DNA of 64,000 bases from an uncultured Sphaerochaeta sp. (GCF_963666015.1 NZ_OY762555.1:2976001-3040000), one strand, 5' to 3'; counted from the first letter of the stretch, positions 51,493 to 60,514 are shown. Numbers and translations are program-made. The notes: generated by a model not told the origin, from the sequence alone.

Positions 51493-52599
51493 ATGGGTGT
51501 TAATTGCGGCATAGTTGGGCTCCCCAACGTAGGAAAATCTACTATATTCTCAGCACTTACGGCAGCTCCTGCCGAAGTAGCGAATTATCCGTTCTGTACA
51601 ATCGATCCCAATGTGGGAATCGTTTCCGTTCCTGATAAGCGGCTGGACAAGATTGCCACCCTGATTCCACCAGAGAGGGTTATTCCTGCAACGTTCGAAT
51701 TTGTCGATATTGCAGGGTTGGTAGCAGGTGCAAGCAAGGGAGAGGGGCTTGGTAACCGGTTTCTCGCTTCTATCAGGGAAGTAGGGGTAATCGCGCACGT
51801 GGTTCGCTGCTTTGAAAACAGCGATATCGTCCACGTCAACAATAAGATCGATCCATTGGGGGATATAGAGACCATCAATATTGAGTTGGCTCTCGCTGAC
51901 CTCGATACAGTGACAAACCGATGGGCAAAACAATCCAAGCTGAATCGACTGAGTAAAGAAGCACAGAAAGAGATGGAGAAATCCCTTCCAGTGCTTGCAA
52001 AGCTCAAGGATTGCCTTGAGCAGGGAAAGAGTGCACGCAGCCTGCAACTTGATGAGGATGAACTTGCTCTGGTCTCTGATCTTCACTTGATCACTCTCAA
52101 ACCGGTCATCTATGTCTGTAACGTAGATGAGGAAGGCATTGTTGAAGAAAATGCCTTCGTGAAGCAGGTGAGAGCTGTCGCTGAGCAAGAAGGTTCAGAG
52201 GTAGTGGTTATCTGTGGAAAGATTGAGTCTGAGATTGCTGTATTGGAAACAGAGGAGGAGAAGCAGGAATTTCTCGAAGCTGTAGGGCTTCAGGAATCTG
52301 GTCTCAACCAGCTGATCCGTAGTGCCTACCACATTCTTGGCCTACGTACCTTCTTCACCGCAGGTTCTGATGAAGATAGGGCGTGGACCTTCCGCGCAGG
52401 TTACAAGGCTCCACAGACTGCTGGAGTCATTCACTCAGATTTTGAACGGGGATTTATCAAGGCTGAAGTATATAACTGTGAAGACCTTTTCACCTATGGA
52501 AGTGAACAGAAGGTCAAGGTAGCAGGGAAGCTGAGAATGGAAGGCAAAGAGTACTTGGTGCAGGATGGGGACATCATGCACTTCAAGTTCAATGTCTAG
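51493..52599 (+). CDS. ychF: Redox-regulated ATPase YchF (Obg family)
   Basis: 368-aa Obg-like protein that prefers ATP to GTP and interacts with ribosomes and the oxidative stress response. G1 GLPNVGKS, G3 DIAGLVAGASKGEG, a variant G4 CNVDEEG, a helical coiled-coil insert, and a C-terminal TGS-like domain (TFFTAGSDEDRAWTF, HSDFERGFIKAEV). GAGG precedes the ATG. A 6-3-6 inverted repeat, GGCTCA-CAT-TGAGCC, lies at 51462-51476 between it and divergent hflX and may be an operator. Confidence 0.95.
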   Translation: MGVNCGIVGLPNVGKSTIFSALTAAPAEVANYPFCTIDPNVGIVSVPDKRLDKIATLIPPERVIPATFEFVDIAGLVAGASKGEGLGNRFLASIREVGVIAHVVRCFENSDIVHVNNKIDPLGDIETINIELALADLDTVTNRWAKQSKLNRLSKEAQKEMEKSLPVLAKLKDCLEQGKSARSLQLDEDELALVSDLHLITLKPVIYVCNVDEEGIVEENAFVKQVRAVAEQEGSEVVVICGKIESEIAVLETEEEKQEFLEAVGLQESGLNQLIRSAYHILGLRTFFTAGSDEDRAWTFRAGYKAPQTAGVIHSDFERGFIKAEVYNCEDLFTYGSEQKVKVAGKLRMEGKEYLVQDGDIMHFKFNV

Positions 52600-52602
52600 G
52601 TG

Positions 52603-53322
52603 TTACCAACGAACAGTGAATGTAATGGGATCAGCAAGCAAGAGGAAGTCAATGAGTGGGAAGCTGAATTCATAGACGCTTGCTGCAACCTTTCTCCCAT
52701 TGATGAACGATGTGACCTCCTTCGGGGTATTCACCCTGAGGGTAATCACAGAACGTTCTATTGCAGGAGGCCCTTCCTCTCCAAGCATGAAACTGATCAT
52801 CTCAAGATAGTCAGCTTCACTGAGTCCTTGGTTATACACTGGCCCAAAGGCTTCAAAGTTTTCGTCAGCCAGGAATGGGATGACTGGGACCAGCTGTTCA
52901 TAGTTGTCCATGGAGAGGAAGAAGGTCATGGAATTCCCATTGATTTCCAGAAGGCTCTGATTCTCTCCTGCTCCCAGGTCAGTTACCAACCGCTGTAAGT
53001 CGCTGAATTCAAATACTCCCTCATAGGAGTGCTCATCAAGCTTCTTCAATCCAACGTTTTTAGTGGTGGGGCTATAGCGCAAAGCTTTTTCAAAATCCCC
53101 AATTGCCTTGTCCATCAGGGAGATGTCCTCATTTTTCGGGGAAAATTCACTGAAGTCTTCCAGGACTGCAATGAAAAAATCCTCAACAGAAAAGGCATAT
53201 GCCGAGCCATGGTATCCTGTCTGCTTGAAGGATATGTTTTCAGTTATAGTACAACTACTCATCAGTACCAGAGAGGCAATCACTGCCAGCAATAGCCTGG
53301 TTGTTTGTTTTTTGATCTTCAC
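52603..53322 (-). CDS. Lipoprotein, function unknown
   Basis: 239 aa with a lipoprotein signal peptide (LLLAVIASLVLMSSC, lipobox LMSSC). The mature part is acidic with mixed alpha/beta character; a C-terminal segment (VITLRVNTPKEVTSFINGRK, SFPLIDFLLLADP) looks like a small beta domain. No family was recognised. The start is GTG at 53322, with AAAGGAA upstream. It is convergent with ychF (3 nt apart), and on the same strand as the B12-radical SAM gene 61 nt upstream. Confidence 0.75.
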   Translation of the reverse strand: MKIKKQTTRLLLAVIASLVLMSSCTITENISFKQTGYHGSAYAFSVEDFFIAVLEDFSEFSPKNEDISLMDKAIGDFEKALRYSPTTKNVGLKKLDEHSYEGVFEFSDLQRLVTDLGAGENQSLLEINGNSMTFFLSMDNYEQLVPVIPFLADENFEAFGPVYNQGLSEADYLEMISFMLGEEGPPAIERSVITLRVNTPKEVTSFINGRKVAASVYEFSFPLIDFLLLADPITFTVRW

Positions 53323-53383
53323 CGGTTATTCATTCCTTTTGATTCACTGTACGGGATTTCTGTACGCTTCTCAAGCGTAAGTT

Positions 53384-55015
53384 CTATTGCAGGGGCACAA
53401 AAAGCAGTCTTCCATCCATATCACTGGTGATTCCAAGAATTTCTTCTTCCCTTTCTGGGTATCGCTTCAGGAATACATCGGCTGAAAGATGTTCAAATTC
53501 AGAGAGAGCATCCAGCGAGTAGGAGAGATGCAGAACTGGACTCTCTCCGCACTCATGGAAAAAGGCAATCCCTTGATGCAGCTCAATGAATGAGAGCATG
53601 ACCGCTTCATATTGAACAAGACCAAGCTTTCTGAGGAAGCTGCGGACAAACGTCTCTTGTAGTAGATAGATATCTATATCCTCAGCTTGCTCACCACTTC
53701 TCTTCAGATAGGCTTCCAGGAATGAGGAGAAAGAGAAAAGGATCGAGGAGGGGCTCAAGGAGACCACCTCGCTGAGTTTCTGTAACCACATTCCGGCCTG
53801 TCCTTTGGTAAAGAACAAGTCCAGTGCATCTTTCAGCACCAATGCTTTCTGGATATCACGATTAGGAAAGCTGGGAGACTCAATAATGGTATAAGGAGCT
53901 TTCTGCAAGTGAGTGATTGAAAACTCCTTTGCTTGCTCTGCAACCAGGGTCCCTGGAAGCAGGGAGAGGGGAAATACATCAAGGTTGCTCGGCTTCAAGG
54001 AGACCGCATAGTCAACACTCTTGATGAATGACCTGAGATTGTCATTGGGAAGTCCAATGATGAGGTCGAGGCCAAAGGGAATTCCGCGTGTATTAAGAAA
54101 AGAGATTTTCTTTGCGAAGAGCTTGCTGTCAAATCTCCTGTTGGCGGTTTTCAGCACTGCTTGGTCACTGCTTTGCAGACCTATCTGCAAAGCACAGTTG
54201 ATTCTTGCAAAGGCATCTGCAAGTTCATTGTCCAGAAGTTCTGCCCTGATCTCGAACACGAAATGGATGTCATTCTGCTTTTCTGAAAGCATGGACAGAA
54301 TCGTGAGGGTGCGCTTTTTGTCCATATTGAAGGTTGGATCGAGGATATACACCTCTCCAACCTGCTTGGCGATAAGTAGATCAAGTTCTGCTTCAAGTTG
54401 TGCAAGTGGAAAATGCCGGACAGAGCGTTGTCCCCTGGATTCAAAACAGAAAGAACAGTGAAACGGACAACCTCGTGTCATCTCCCACAGAACGCTTGAC
54501 CCCGCTTTCAGGAAACGATCTGCATGATGGTTGAGAAGAGGGGAAGGAAGCACGGAAAGATCAGGAGAAGGAGCCCAGGAAAGTTCGTTGAGATTGGTTA
54601 CAATCCCTTCTCCTTCAATGTTCTTTCCTTCCTTGATGGCGGAGATTGCCTGCACAACCGTTTCTTCTCCCTCTCCAAGAATGAGAAAGTCGAGAATGGA
54701 TAAGTCAAAGCTTGAAGGATTGGCGGTAGCCTCTGGGCCTCCCGCAAAAATAACCAGGTCAGAGCTCTGTGCTCGTAATACCGCCGTGAAGCTGTCCATC
54801 CAGGTTCTGTTCCAGAGATAGACAGAAAGACCAACAACCTGTGGCTGCATTCTTGCAACATCGGTAGCTGCTTGTGAGGGGTCGTCTGCCAAGGTGAAGG
54901 GCAAGTGTTCTGCTCTCATATCTGCTGCTTCGAGCGCGCTTTGGATGCAGAGTGCACCGAGAGGATAACTGAGGTTGCCTTCTTCAAGACAACAGGAAAC
55001 CAAAGAGATATTCAT
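53384..55015 (-). CDS. B12-binding domain radical SAM enzyme
   Basis: 543-aa protein with an N-terminal cobalamin-binding-like domain (about 1-140, VVGLSVYLWNRTW, FAGGPEAT, LGEGEETV), a radical SAM barrel with ligands C183, C187, C190 (RGCPFHCSFCFE), and a C-terminal helical DUF4080-like domain (about 370-510). Relatives act as methyltransferases or ring-forming enzymes, but this subgroup has no known substrate. The DxHxxG cobalamin-ligand motif is not evident, so B12 may bind base-off without a protein ligand, or not at all. It has a leaderless-type promoter. Confidence 0.88.
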   Translation of the reverse strand: MNISLVSCCLEEGNLSYPLGALCIQSALEAADMRAEHLPFTLADDPSQAATDVARMQPQVVGLSVYLWNRTWMDSFTAVLRAQSSDLVIFAGGPEATANPSSFDLSILDFLILGEGEETVVQAISAIKEGKNIEGEGIVTNLNELSWAPSPDLSVLPSPLLNHHADRFLKAGSSVLWEMTRGCPFHCSFCFESRGQRSVRHFPLAQLEAELDLLIAKQVGEVYILDPTFNMDKKRTLTILSMLSEKQNDIHFVFEIRAELLDNELADAFARINCALQIGLQSSDQAVLKTANRRFDSKLFAKKISFLNTRGIPFGLDLIIGLPNDNLRSFIKSVDYAVSLKPSNLDVFPLSLLPGTLVAEQAKEFSITHLQKAPYTIIESPSFPNRDIQKALVLKDALDLFFTKGQAGMWLQKLSEVVSLSPSSILFSFSSFLEAYLKRSGEQAEDIDIYLLQETFVRSFLRKLGLVQYEAVMLSFIELHQGIAFFHECGESPVLHLSYSLDALSEFEHLSADVFLKRYPEREEEILGITSDMDGRLLFVPLQ

Positions 55016-55021
55016 GTGATG

Positions 55022-55050
55022 ATAGTAGCGATTGCCATCTCCTCTTGCAA
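55022..55050 (-). promoter_or_regulatory. Leaderless-type promoter of the B12-radical SAM gene
   Basis: On the minus strand: TTGCAA (55050-55045), 17-nt spacer, TACTAT (55027-55022), then exactly 6 nt to the ATG at 55015. The -35 is the same six bases used by the divergent promoter. Confidence 0.65.
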
Positions 55051-55072
55051 GCTGGTGTAGTAGATGTATAGT
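55045..55072 (+). promoter_or_regulatory. Leaderless-type promoter of the 55079 gene
   Basis: TTGCAA (55045-55050), 16-nt spacer, TATAGT (55067-55072), then exactly 6 nt to the ATG at 55079. The palindromic -35 is shared with the opposite promoter. Confidence 0.65.
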
Positions 55073-55078
55073 GTAGAT

Positions 55079-55879
55079 ATGAAACGGCTGTACGTAATAT
55101 TCCTTATATCTACGTTCTTACCATGTGTCTTTGCAGCAGTCTTGGATGTTCAGGTGGATGCACTCCATCCCAACCAAATACACCTAAGTTGGCAGGAAGT
55201 GGAAGGTGCAGAGTACTATGACCTCTACCTCAATAAGGAGCCAATGGTACACACGGAAGGGAGCAAGGCCGTTTTGGGTTCCAATGAGCGCCCGCTTACC
55301 AGTCATACTCAGTATGAAATACTGATTGCTGCAAGGAAAAAGGGTGCAGGAGAGATTGCAGTGGAGCGGCTACGGGTAGAAACACCCGGGTGGGAGGGCC
55401 GCTATAGATGGGTGAACCTGACAAAGGAAGATAATAAAGGCAAATGCAGGCAGTTGGACTACCTTGTCAGCTTTGAAGAAGGCTCCTATGTCATCCATGG
55501 TCTTTTTGCAAAACCCTGCCAGCTCTATCCATTAGTTCCTGCAGATTGTATTGGAGACCAGATCCCCTATGATGGTGAGCGTTCATATCAGATAGCCTAT
55601 CGATTGAATGCAGAAATTTTTAACACTACAAACTTCAAGCCAAAAAGTTGGAGTGTGAAGCGTGTAGAGTACACCGATGACTTAATCCTGGTTGAGGTGG
55701 AGACCAAGGTTGGTATGATGAGGTTCTCCACCATTTCGCAGTACCGGTTTCTATTGGCAGGCAATGGTGAGCAACAACTCCATTTTGAGACAGAAGGATC
55801 TGGAATTGCTTCCTGGGGACTGTTCAAAAACCCTAATCCTGGGGATGCTGGAGTCTTCAAAAGCACGCTCTTGGAATAG
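55079..55879 (+). CDS. Secreted protein with fibronectin type III-like domain
   Basis: 266 aa with a signal peptide (MKRLYVIFLISTFLPCVFAA) and an Fn3-like first domain (LDVQVDALHPNQIHLSWQEV, YYDLYLNKEPM, TQYEILIAA). The C-terminal 160 residues form an unrecognised beta-rich region with WSVKRVEYTDDLILVEVETK. I start at the ATG at 55079; an ATG 15 nt earlier lies inside the predicted promoter. It is divergent from the B12-radical SAM gene. Its function is unknown. Confidence 0.75.
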   Translation: MKRLYVIFLISTFLPCVFAAVLDVQVDALHPNQIHLSWQEVEGAEYYDLYLNKEPMVHTEGSKAVLGSNERPLTSHTQYEILIAARKKGAGEIAVERLRVETPGWEGRYRWVNLTKEDNKGKCRQLDYLVSFEEGSYVIHGLFAKPCQLYPLVPADCIGDQIPYDGERSYQIAYRLNAEIFNTTNFKPKSWSVKRVEYTDDLILVEVETKVGMMRFSTISQYRFLLAGNGEQQLHFETEGSGIASWGLFKNPNPGDAGVFKSTLLE

Positions 55880-55898
55880 CAAGTTTTTTCACTAAGCG

Positions 55899-55927
55899 TT
55901 GACAAAAGCTGAAGCCGGCAGTATATG
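55899..55927 (+). promoter_or_regulatory. Promoter of topA
   Basis: TTGACA (55899-55904), 17-nt spacer, TATATG (55922-55927), 38 nt before the ATG, with TAGGAG as ribosome site. This is an ordinary leadered gene, useful as contrast to the leaderless set. Confidence 0.65.
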
Positions 55928-55965
55928 TGTTAACTTAAGACCACCGGTCTTTAGGAGTATATTGC

Positions 55966-58503
55966 ATGGATAATGCCAACACACTGATAATCGTCGAGTC
56001 GCCAACCAAGGCCAGAACCATCTCGAAATTTCTTCCCTCGAACTGCAAAGTCGTTGCCAGTAAAGGGCATATTCGTGACCTTCCCGAGGACAAGATGGCA
56101 ATTGATGTCGAGAAAGGTTTCGCCTGTGAGTATCAGGTGGTAGCAGGTAAGAATGCTCTGATCAAGGAGATCAAGAGCTCTTTGAAGTCCGTTGATAAAC
56201 TTTTATTGGCAACAGATGAGGACCGAGAGGGAGAAAGCATCTCTTGGCATTTGTTGGAAGTGCTCAAGCCAAAGGTGCCTCATCAGAGGATGGTATTCCA
56301 TGAGATAACAAAGAAAGCAATCACCGATGCACTCGAGCATGGCAGGGACTTGGATGAAAACCTGGTTCAGGCTCAGGAGAGCAGACGTGTTGTTGACCGT
56401 CTCTACGGTTATACCCTTAGCCCGACGCTCTGGAAAAAACTTTCCAACAAGCGGCTATCAGCTGGAAGGGTGCAATCGGTAGGGTTGCGCCTGACCGTTG
56501 ACAGGGAACGACTCAGGATCGCCTTCTTGCAGAGTACCTACTTTGATGCGAAGGCAAAACTGCAGAGTTTTTCCAAACAGGCTTTTGAGGCAAAATTGAC
56601 AGCATACGCTGGCCAGGCAATCGCAAATAGCAAGGACTTTGATTCCACTACCGGTGAATACAAGGGGAAGAAAAATACCTTGTTGCTTGCTGAGGAGCAA
56701 GCGAAAGCGATTGTCGAGGAACTTTCCGCTGCAACCTTTGTTGTTGAAGATGTCCAGAAGAAACCGTTCGTGACTCGGCCCTCCATCCCTTTTACGACCA
56801 GTACCTTGCAGCAGGATGCAATCAAGAAGCTGCACATCAGTGCCTCTGAGACGATGCGCATAGCACAGCGGCTGTATGAAAATGGATATATTACGTACAT
56901 GCGTACCGATAGTCCTTCCCTGAGCCAGGAAGGGACGAATGCTGCACGCTCCTTGGTGGATCAACTCTACGGGAAAGAGTATCTCTCTCCGAGCCCGAGA
57001 TATTTCGCTGCAAAGAGCGCTGGAGCCCAGGAAGCCCATGAGGCGATTAGGCCAGCAGGAGAGCAGTTCGCAGTTCCCAGTGAAACCTCGCTCAGTGGGA
57101 AGGATCTGGCCCTCTATGAGCTTATCTGGAAGCGAACACTTGCAAGTCAGATGGCTGATGCAAAGAAGGCTACCACAACGGTAACCATCAAGGCAGGAAA
57201 TGGAACGTTTGTTGCCTCAGGTACGCAGATTGTATTTCCCGGCTTCATCAGGGCGTATGTAGAAGGGTCTGATGATCCTGATGCAGCACTCGATGATAAG
57301 GAGACCCTCTTGCCTGCAATGAAGGCTGGAGAGGAGTGCTCCTTACAGCAACTTGAAGAGGTAGTACACCAGACCAAGAGTCCTGCTCGTTATACTGAAG
57401 CATCCCTGGTACAGGAGTTGGAGAAGCGGGGCATCGGAAGGCCGTCCACCTATGCCTCCATCATCAAGACACTGATGGATAGGAAGTATGTCATGAAAGA
57501 GGGGAATGCACTGGTACCCACGTTCATGGGATTTGCTGTGTGCCAGTTTCTGGAAACCAATTTTCCCCAGTTCATCGACTATGATTTTACCTCGAAGATG
57601 GAAGACAACCTTGACAAGATCGCTGCTGGGGAACTGGACAAGAACAAATTTCTGAATGCGTTCTACCTTGGAGATACGGGGTTGGAGAACCAGAACAAGC
57701 TCCAACTCGCCTTGGACAACAAGGTAGTCTCGAAAACACTCCGTCTTTCTCAGATCAGCGAGGACAATCCGGTTATGATCGGGCCCTATGGTCCTTACGT
57801 AGTGGATAAGGATGGACAGTTTATCTCACTTCCCAACACTTGGTTGCCCGGCACTACCGCTGATGAGGATGTGAAAACCCTTATTGCTGAGGGTAAGAAG
57901 GTACATGTACCGGTCGAGCTCGGTAAAGGTCCGGTACATGGTGAGCCGGTGAAGTTGATGAACGGAAGATTTGGACCATACTGGCAGGAAGGCGATGGTA
58001 AGAGTGCGGTACGTGCATCCATTCCCAAGTGGGTTCATGATGCAGACAAGAGTGAAGATCTGGAGATAGCAAGCAGATACCTTGCACTTCCCCGCGTACT
58101 GGGTAAAGATGAGATGGGAAATGAGGTGCTTGCCCAGAAAGGAAAGTATGGTCCGTACATCTCCTGCGATAAGAAGACAAGAAAACTCAATCGGTTGGAT
58201 AAAGACCAACAGCTCTTTTCCATAACCCTTGAAGAGGCCCTTGAATTACTCAGCAAGGAACCTGAGAAGGGTAGTGGGGGAAAAGCAGGAAGAGGGAGTG
58301 CCAAGGCATCCGTTATCAAGGAGCTTGGCCAATTCGAACAAGATACAGTGGCTCTTGCCTCTGGGCGCTACGGCCTCTACCTTCGTGTCGGCAAACAAAA
58401 TATTGCCCTACCCAATGAGTACAAGAAGGATGAAGAGAAGGCCGGTGCTTTGACAATGGATGAGGCTGTAGCGATTATCCGCGCTAAACGTGCGAAGGAC
58501 TAA
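55966..58503 (+). CDS. topA: DNA topoisomerase I
   Basis: 845-aa type IA topoisomerase relaxing negative supercoils. Toprim domain with TLIIVESPTKA and LLATDEDREGE; the active tyrosine is Y311 in GYITYMRTDSPSLS. The C-terminus has short topoisomerase repeats (MIGPYGPYV, MNGRFGPYW, QKGKYGPYI, ASGRYGLYL) in place of the Cys4 zinc fingers of E. coli. It is followed 12 nt later by the PIN protein gene. Confidence 0.96.
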   Translation: MDNANTLIIVESPTKARTISKFLPSNCKVVASKGHIRDLPEDKMAIDVEKGFACEYQVVAGKNALIKEIKSSLKSVDKLLLATDEDREGESISWHLLEVLKPKVPHQRMVFHEITKKAITDALEHGRDLDENLVQAQESRRVVDRLYGYTLSPTLWKKLSNKRLSAGRVQSVGLRLTVDRERLRIAFLQSTYFDAKAKLQSFSKQAFEAKLTAYAGQAIANSKDFDSTTGEYKGKKNTLLLAEEQAKAIVEELSAATFVVEDVQKKPFVTRPSIPFTTSTLQQDAIKKLHISASETMRIAQRLYENGYITYMRTDSPSLSQEGTNAARSLVDQLYGKEYLSPSPRYFAAKSAGAQEAHEAIRPAGEQFAVPSETSLSGKDLALYELIWKRTLASQMADAKKATTTVTIKAGNGTFVASGTQIVFPGFIRAYVEGSDDPDAALDDKETLLPAMKAGEECSLQQLEEVVHQTKSPARYTEASLVQELEKRGIGRPSTYASIIKTLMDRKYVMKEGNALVPTFMGFAVCQFLETNFPQFIDYDFTSKMEDNLDKIAAGELDKNKFLNAFYLGDTGLENQNKLQLALDNKVVSKTLRLSQISEDNPVMIGPYGPYVVDKDGQFISLPNTWLPGTTADEDVKTLIAEGKKVHVPVELGKGPVHGEPVKLMNGRFGPYWQEGDGKSAVRASIPKWVHDADKSEDLEIASRYLALPRVLGKDEMGNEVLAQKGKYGPYISCDKKTRKLNRLDKDQQLFSITLEEALELLSKEPEKGSGGKAGRGSAKASVIKELGQFEQDTVALASGRYGLYLRVGKQNIALPNEYKKDEEKAGALTMDEAVAIIRAKRAKD

Positions 58504-58515
58504 TGACAGGAAACA

Positions 58516-59628
58516 ATGGCAAATTTTTTACGGAGGACTCCTCCTAAAAAGCAAAATGTGGAGACCATCACCAGTGAAAATACCGTGGATATACTCTCCT
58601 CTGAATTCAAACTGAACAAGGAGAAGGTGTCGAGTATTCTCAGGAGTGTCGGTATCAACCTGGAGGCACAGAACCCTGCAGGGGAACTGGACCTGTATAG
58701 AGAGGTGATAGCCAGTAAGATTGGCGACAGGAGCCGATTCCTCAATTCTGATGAGACATACATTACAGAGCTCGATGAGCAGTTGCGTTCATTTGACGAG
58801 ATTTATGTTGATACCGCTCCTATCATCCAGAAAGACTGGTTCTTGCATTTCGTTACGAATGCTGAAAGCATTCTTAAGCGGCGCAAGAAAAAACTGATCA
58901 TCCTTGAGAAGACCCTTGAGGAACTGCATGGGCTTAAGGACAATCCAGAGAAGGACAAGGAGGTGCGAATACGCTCCACCATCCGTCCTGATCTGATTCG
59001 GTTCCTTGCAAAACGAGGATTGGTTCGTATTGGAGATACCGGAAGCCAAGGAATCGCCGATGACCATCTGGTACGATTGTTCTCGCAGATTGGCAGCAAA
59101 CGAAATCTTCTGCTTATTACCCAGGACCGCGGATTGAGTGAGCGAATTGTCCGCCTCTCCACGGAATTGGAGGAGAAGGAAGCTGAACAAGAGAACCTTC
59201 CCTGGTATCGTCGCATCCTCTCAAGAAAGAACAAGGAGGTGGATACCACCCATCGCATGGTTGTTTGCAAGCTCATTGAGGAAGGTAAACTCAAACGCTG
59301 CTACATCTGTCCTGAATGTGATGAAAGCTACTACGATGACCTGCATGATTGCGAGGGGATGGTTCTCTGTGGCCGTTGTTACCTGGATCTGAAGGAACAG
59401 GAAGCAAAACAGGATGCAGTAAACAAGCAACAACGGGAAGCTGAACTGAAGGCCGAGGAAGAGCGACAGAAGAGATTGGAAGCGGAAGAAGCACGGATTG
59501 AATATGAGCGCTCCCGCGATACCGTGGGAAACCGACTACGAATGAAGCGGAGCAAGGTTCTCCGTATTTTCCTGATTGTATTACTGGTTCTGTTGTTAAT
59601 ACTATCGATTCTTGTACTAGTTCTATGA
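58516..59628 (+). CDS. PIN-domain protein with zinc ribbon, coiled coil and C-terminal membrane anchor
   Basis: 370 aa. Residues about 95-215 look like a PIN nuclease fold (IYVDTAPIIQKDW at strand 1, QGIADDHLVRLF, LLITQDRGLSERI), with acidic residues in the expected places. Next comes a four-cysteine ribbon (CPECDESYYDDLHDCEGMVLCGRC), a long charged coiled coil (about 295-340), and a final span of about 20 hydrophobic residues, so the nuclease would face the cytoplasm from a tail anchor. AGGAAAC precedes the ATG. It is probably co-transcribed with topA. The exact family was not recognised. Confidence 0.75.
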   Translation: MANFLRRTPPKKQNVETITSENTVDILSSEFKLNKEKVSSILRSVGINLEAQNPAGELDLYREVIASKIGDRSRFLNSDETYITELDEQLRSFDEIYVDTAPIIQKDWFLHFVTNAESILKRRKKKLIILEKTLEELHGLKDNPEKDKEVRIRSTIRPDLIRFLAKRGLVRIGDTGSQGIADDHLVRLFSQIGSKRNLLLITQDRGLSERIVRLSTELEEKEAEQENLPWYRRILSRKNKEVDTTHRMVVCKLIEEGKLKRCYICPECDESYYDDLHDCEGMVLCGRCYLDLKEQEAKQDAVNKQQREAELKAEEERQKRLEAEEARIEYERSRDTVGNRLRMKRSKVLRIFLIVLLVLLLILSILVLVL

Positions 59629-59636
59629 AGATGAGA

Positions 59637-59668
59637 AAAGGCTGTTGGGATTTCCAACAGCCTTTCTT
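59637..59668 (+). terminator. Terminator of the topA operon
   Basis: Twelve-base-pair stem AAAGGCTGTTGG/CCAACAGCCTTT with loop GATTT, then CTT. Confidence 0.85.
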
Positions 59669-59727
59669 GCCCCCGGCGCGATTCGAACGCACGACCCCTC
59701 CCTTAGGAGGAAAGTGCTCTATCCAGC
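59668..59727 (-). repeat. attL: 3' portion of tRNA-Arg(CCU)
   Basis: Copy of the last 60 nt of the tRNA (from the D-loop through the anticodon CCT to the discriminator base), differing at two positions. It lacks the 5' acceptor strand and cannot fold as a tRNA. It directly follows the topA-operon terminator. Confidence 0.85.
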
Positions 59728-59788
59728 CGTTGCTGTTCCAAACAATAGCTTTGATTATTCTTCGGCTTCCACACAGAACAGGACAACC

Positions 59789-60514
59789 GCTTTAGCAAAA
59801 GGGATCAGTGCAGACACCAAGGACGGCAAGCTATCACACGGCCTGCTCCTGGATGAGTACCATCAGCACCCTGACAAGAAACTCTACAACTCGATTGCCT
59901 TGGGACGTGTCGCTGATCCTACGTCCATGATGCTGATTATCACAACAGCCGGTACCGAGCTTGGAGGGGTATGCCATCAGGAGTATGAGAAGTGCAAGCT
60001 CACCGAGAGTAACCTAGTGGATTTCCAGATCCCGGGAGACAACGTTGTCGCGCTCTCCAGGCAGCTTCGTAAGCCCTTGCAGGATTGGATAGCCACGGGA
60101 ATGGTGAGGGCTCTAGAGGTTCCTGTTGTTGATTACCTTGATGTCGGTAACTTCATCAAGGCCTGTATGGAGCTTTACAACCTAAGACTGATTGCTTGTG
60201 ACGCATGGAAACTAGAACTCTTTGCAGCCAAGGTCGGTGACTGGTTTGAGACCATAGCGGCCAGGTTCAGCCAGTCGATGAAAAGCATGGCCCTGCCGAT
60301 CGAACAATTCAAGGAAGCATACCTTACTGGATTGATTACCAGTGGAGACAACCCGGTCATGACCTGGATGATGGACTGTGTTGACAGCTCCACTGATTCA
60401 AATGGGAATGTAAAGCTGACAAAATCCAAGTTGGAACGAACGAAAACCAGGATTGAAGGGGTGATTGCCTCTATCATGAGTTTCAACACGGCAGTGGACA
60501 ACGAGGGACAGTGA
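59789..60514 (+). pseudogene. Phage terminase large subunit remnant
   Basis: About 240 residues recognisable as TerL: the Walker B region LSHGLLLDEYHQHPD, ITTAGTELGGVCHQEYEKC, and the nuclease-domain end with VVDYLDVGNFI, IACDAWK, ITSGDNPVMTWMM and TRIEGVIASIMS. The ATPase N-terminus with Walker A is missing. The middle looks shortened, since only about 30 residues separate TAG...YEKC from the DWIATGMV nuclease region. The open frame extends left into the attL tRNA fragment, which is not part of the gene. Confidence 0.75.

Noticed and set aside
59645..59788. Extension of the terminase frame leftward to 59645
   Set aside because: This part reads through the tRNA-Arg fragment and has no protein similarity or ribosome site.
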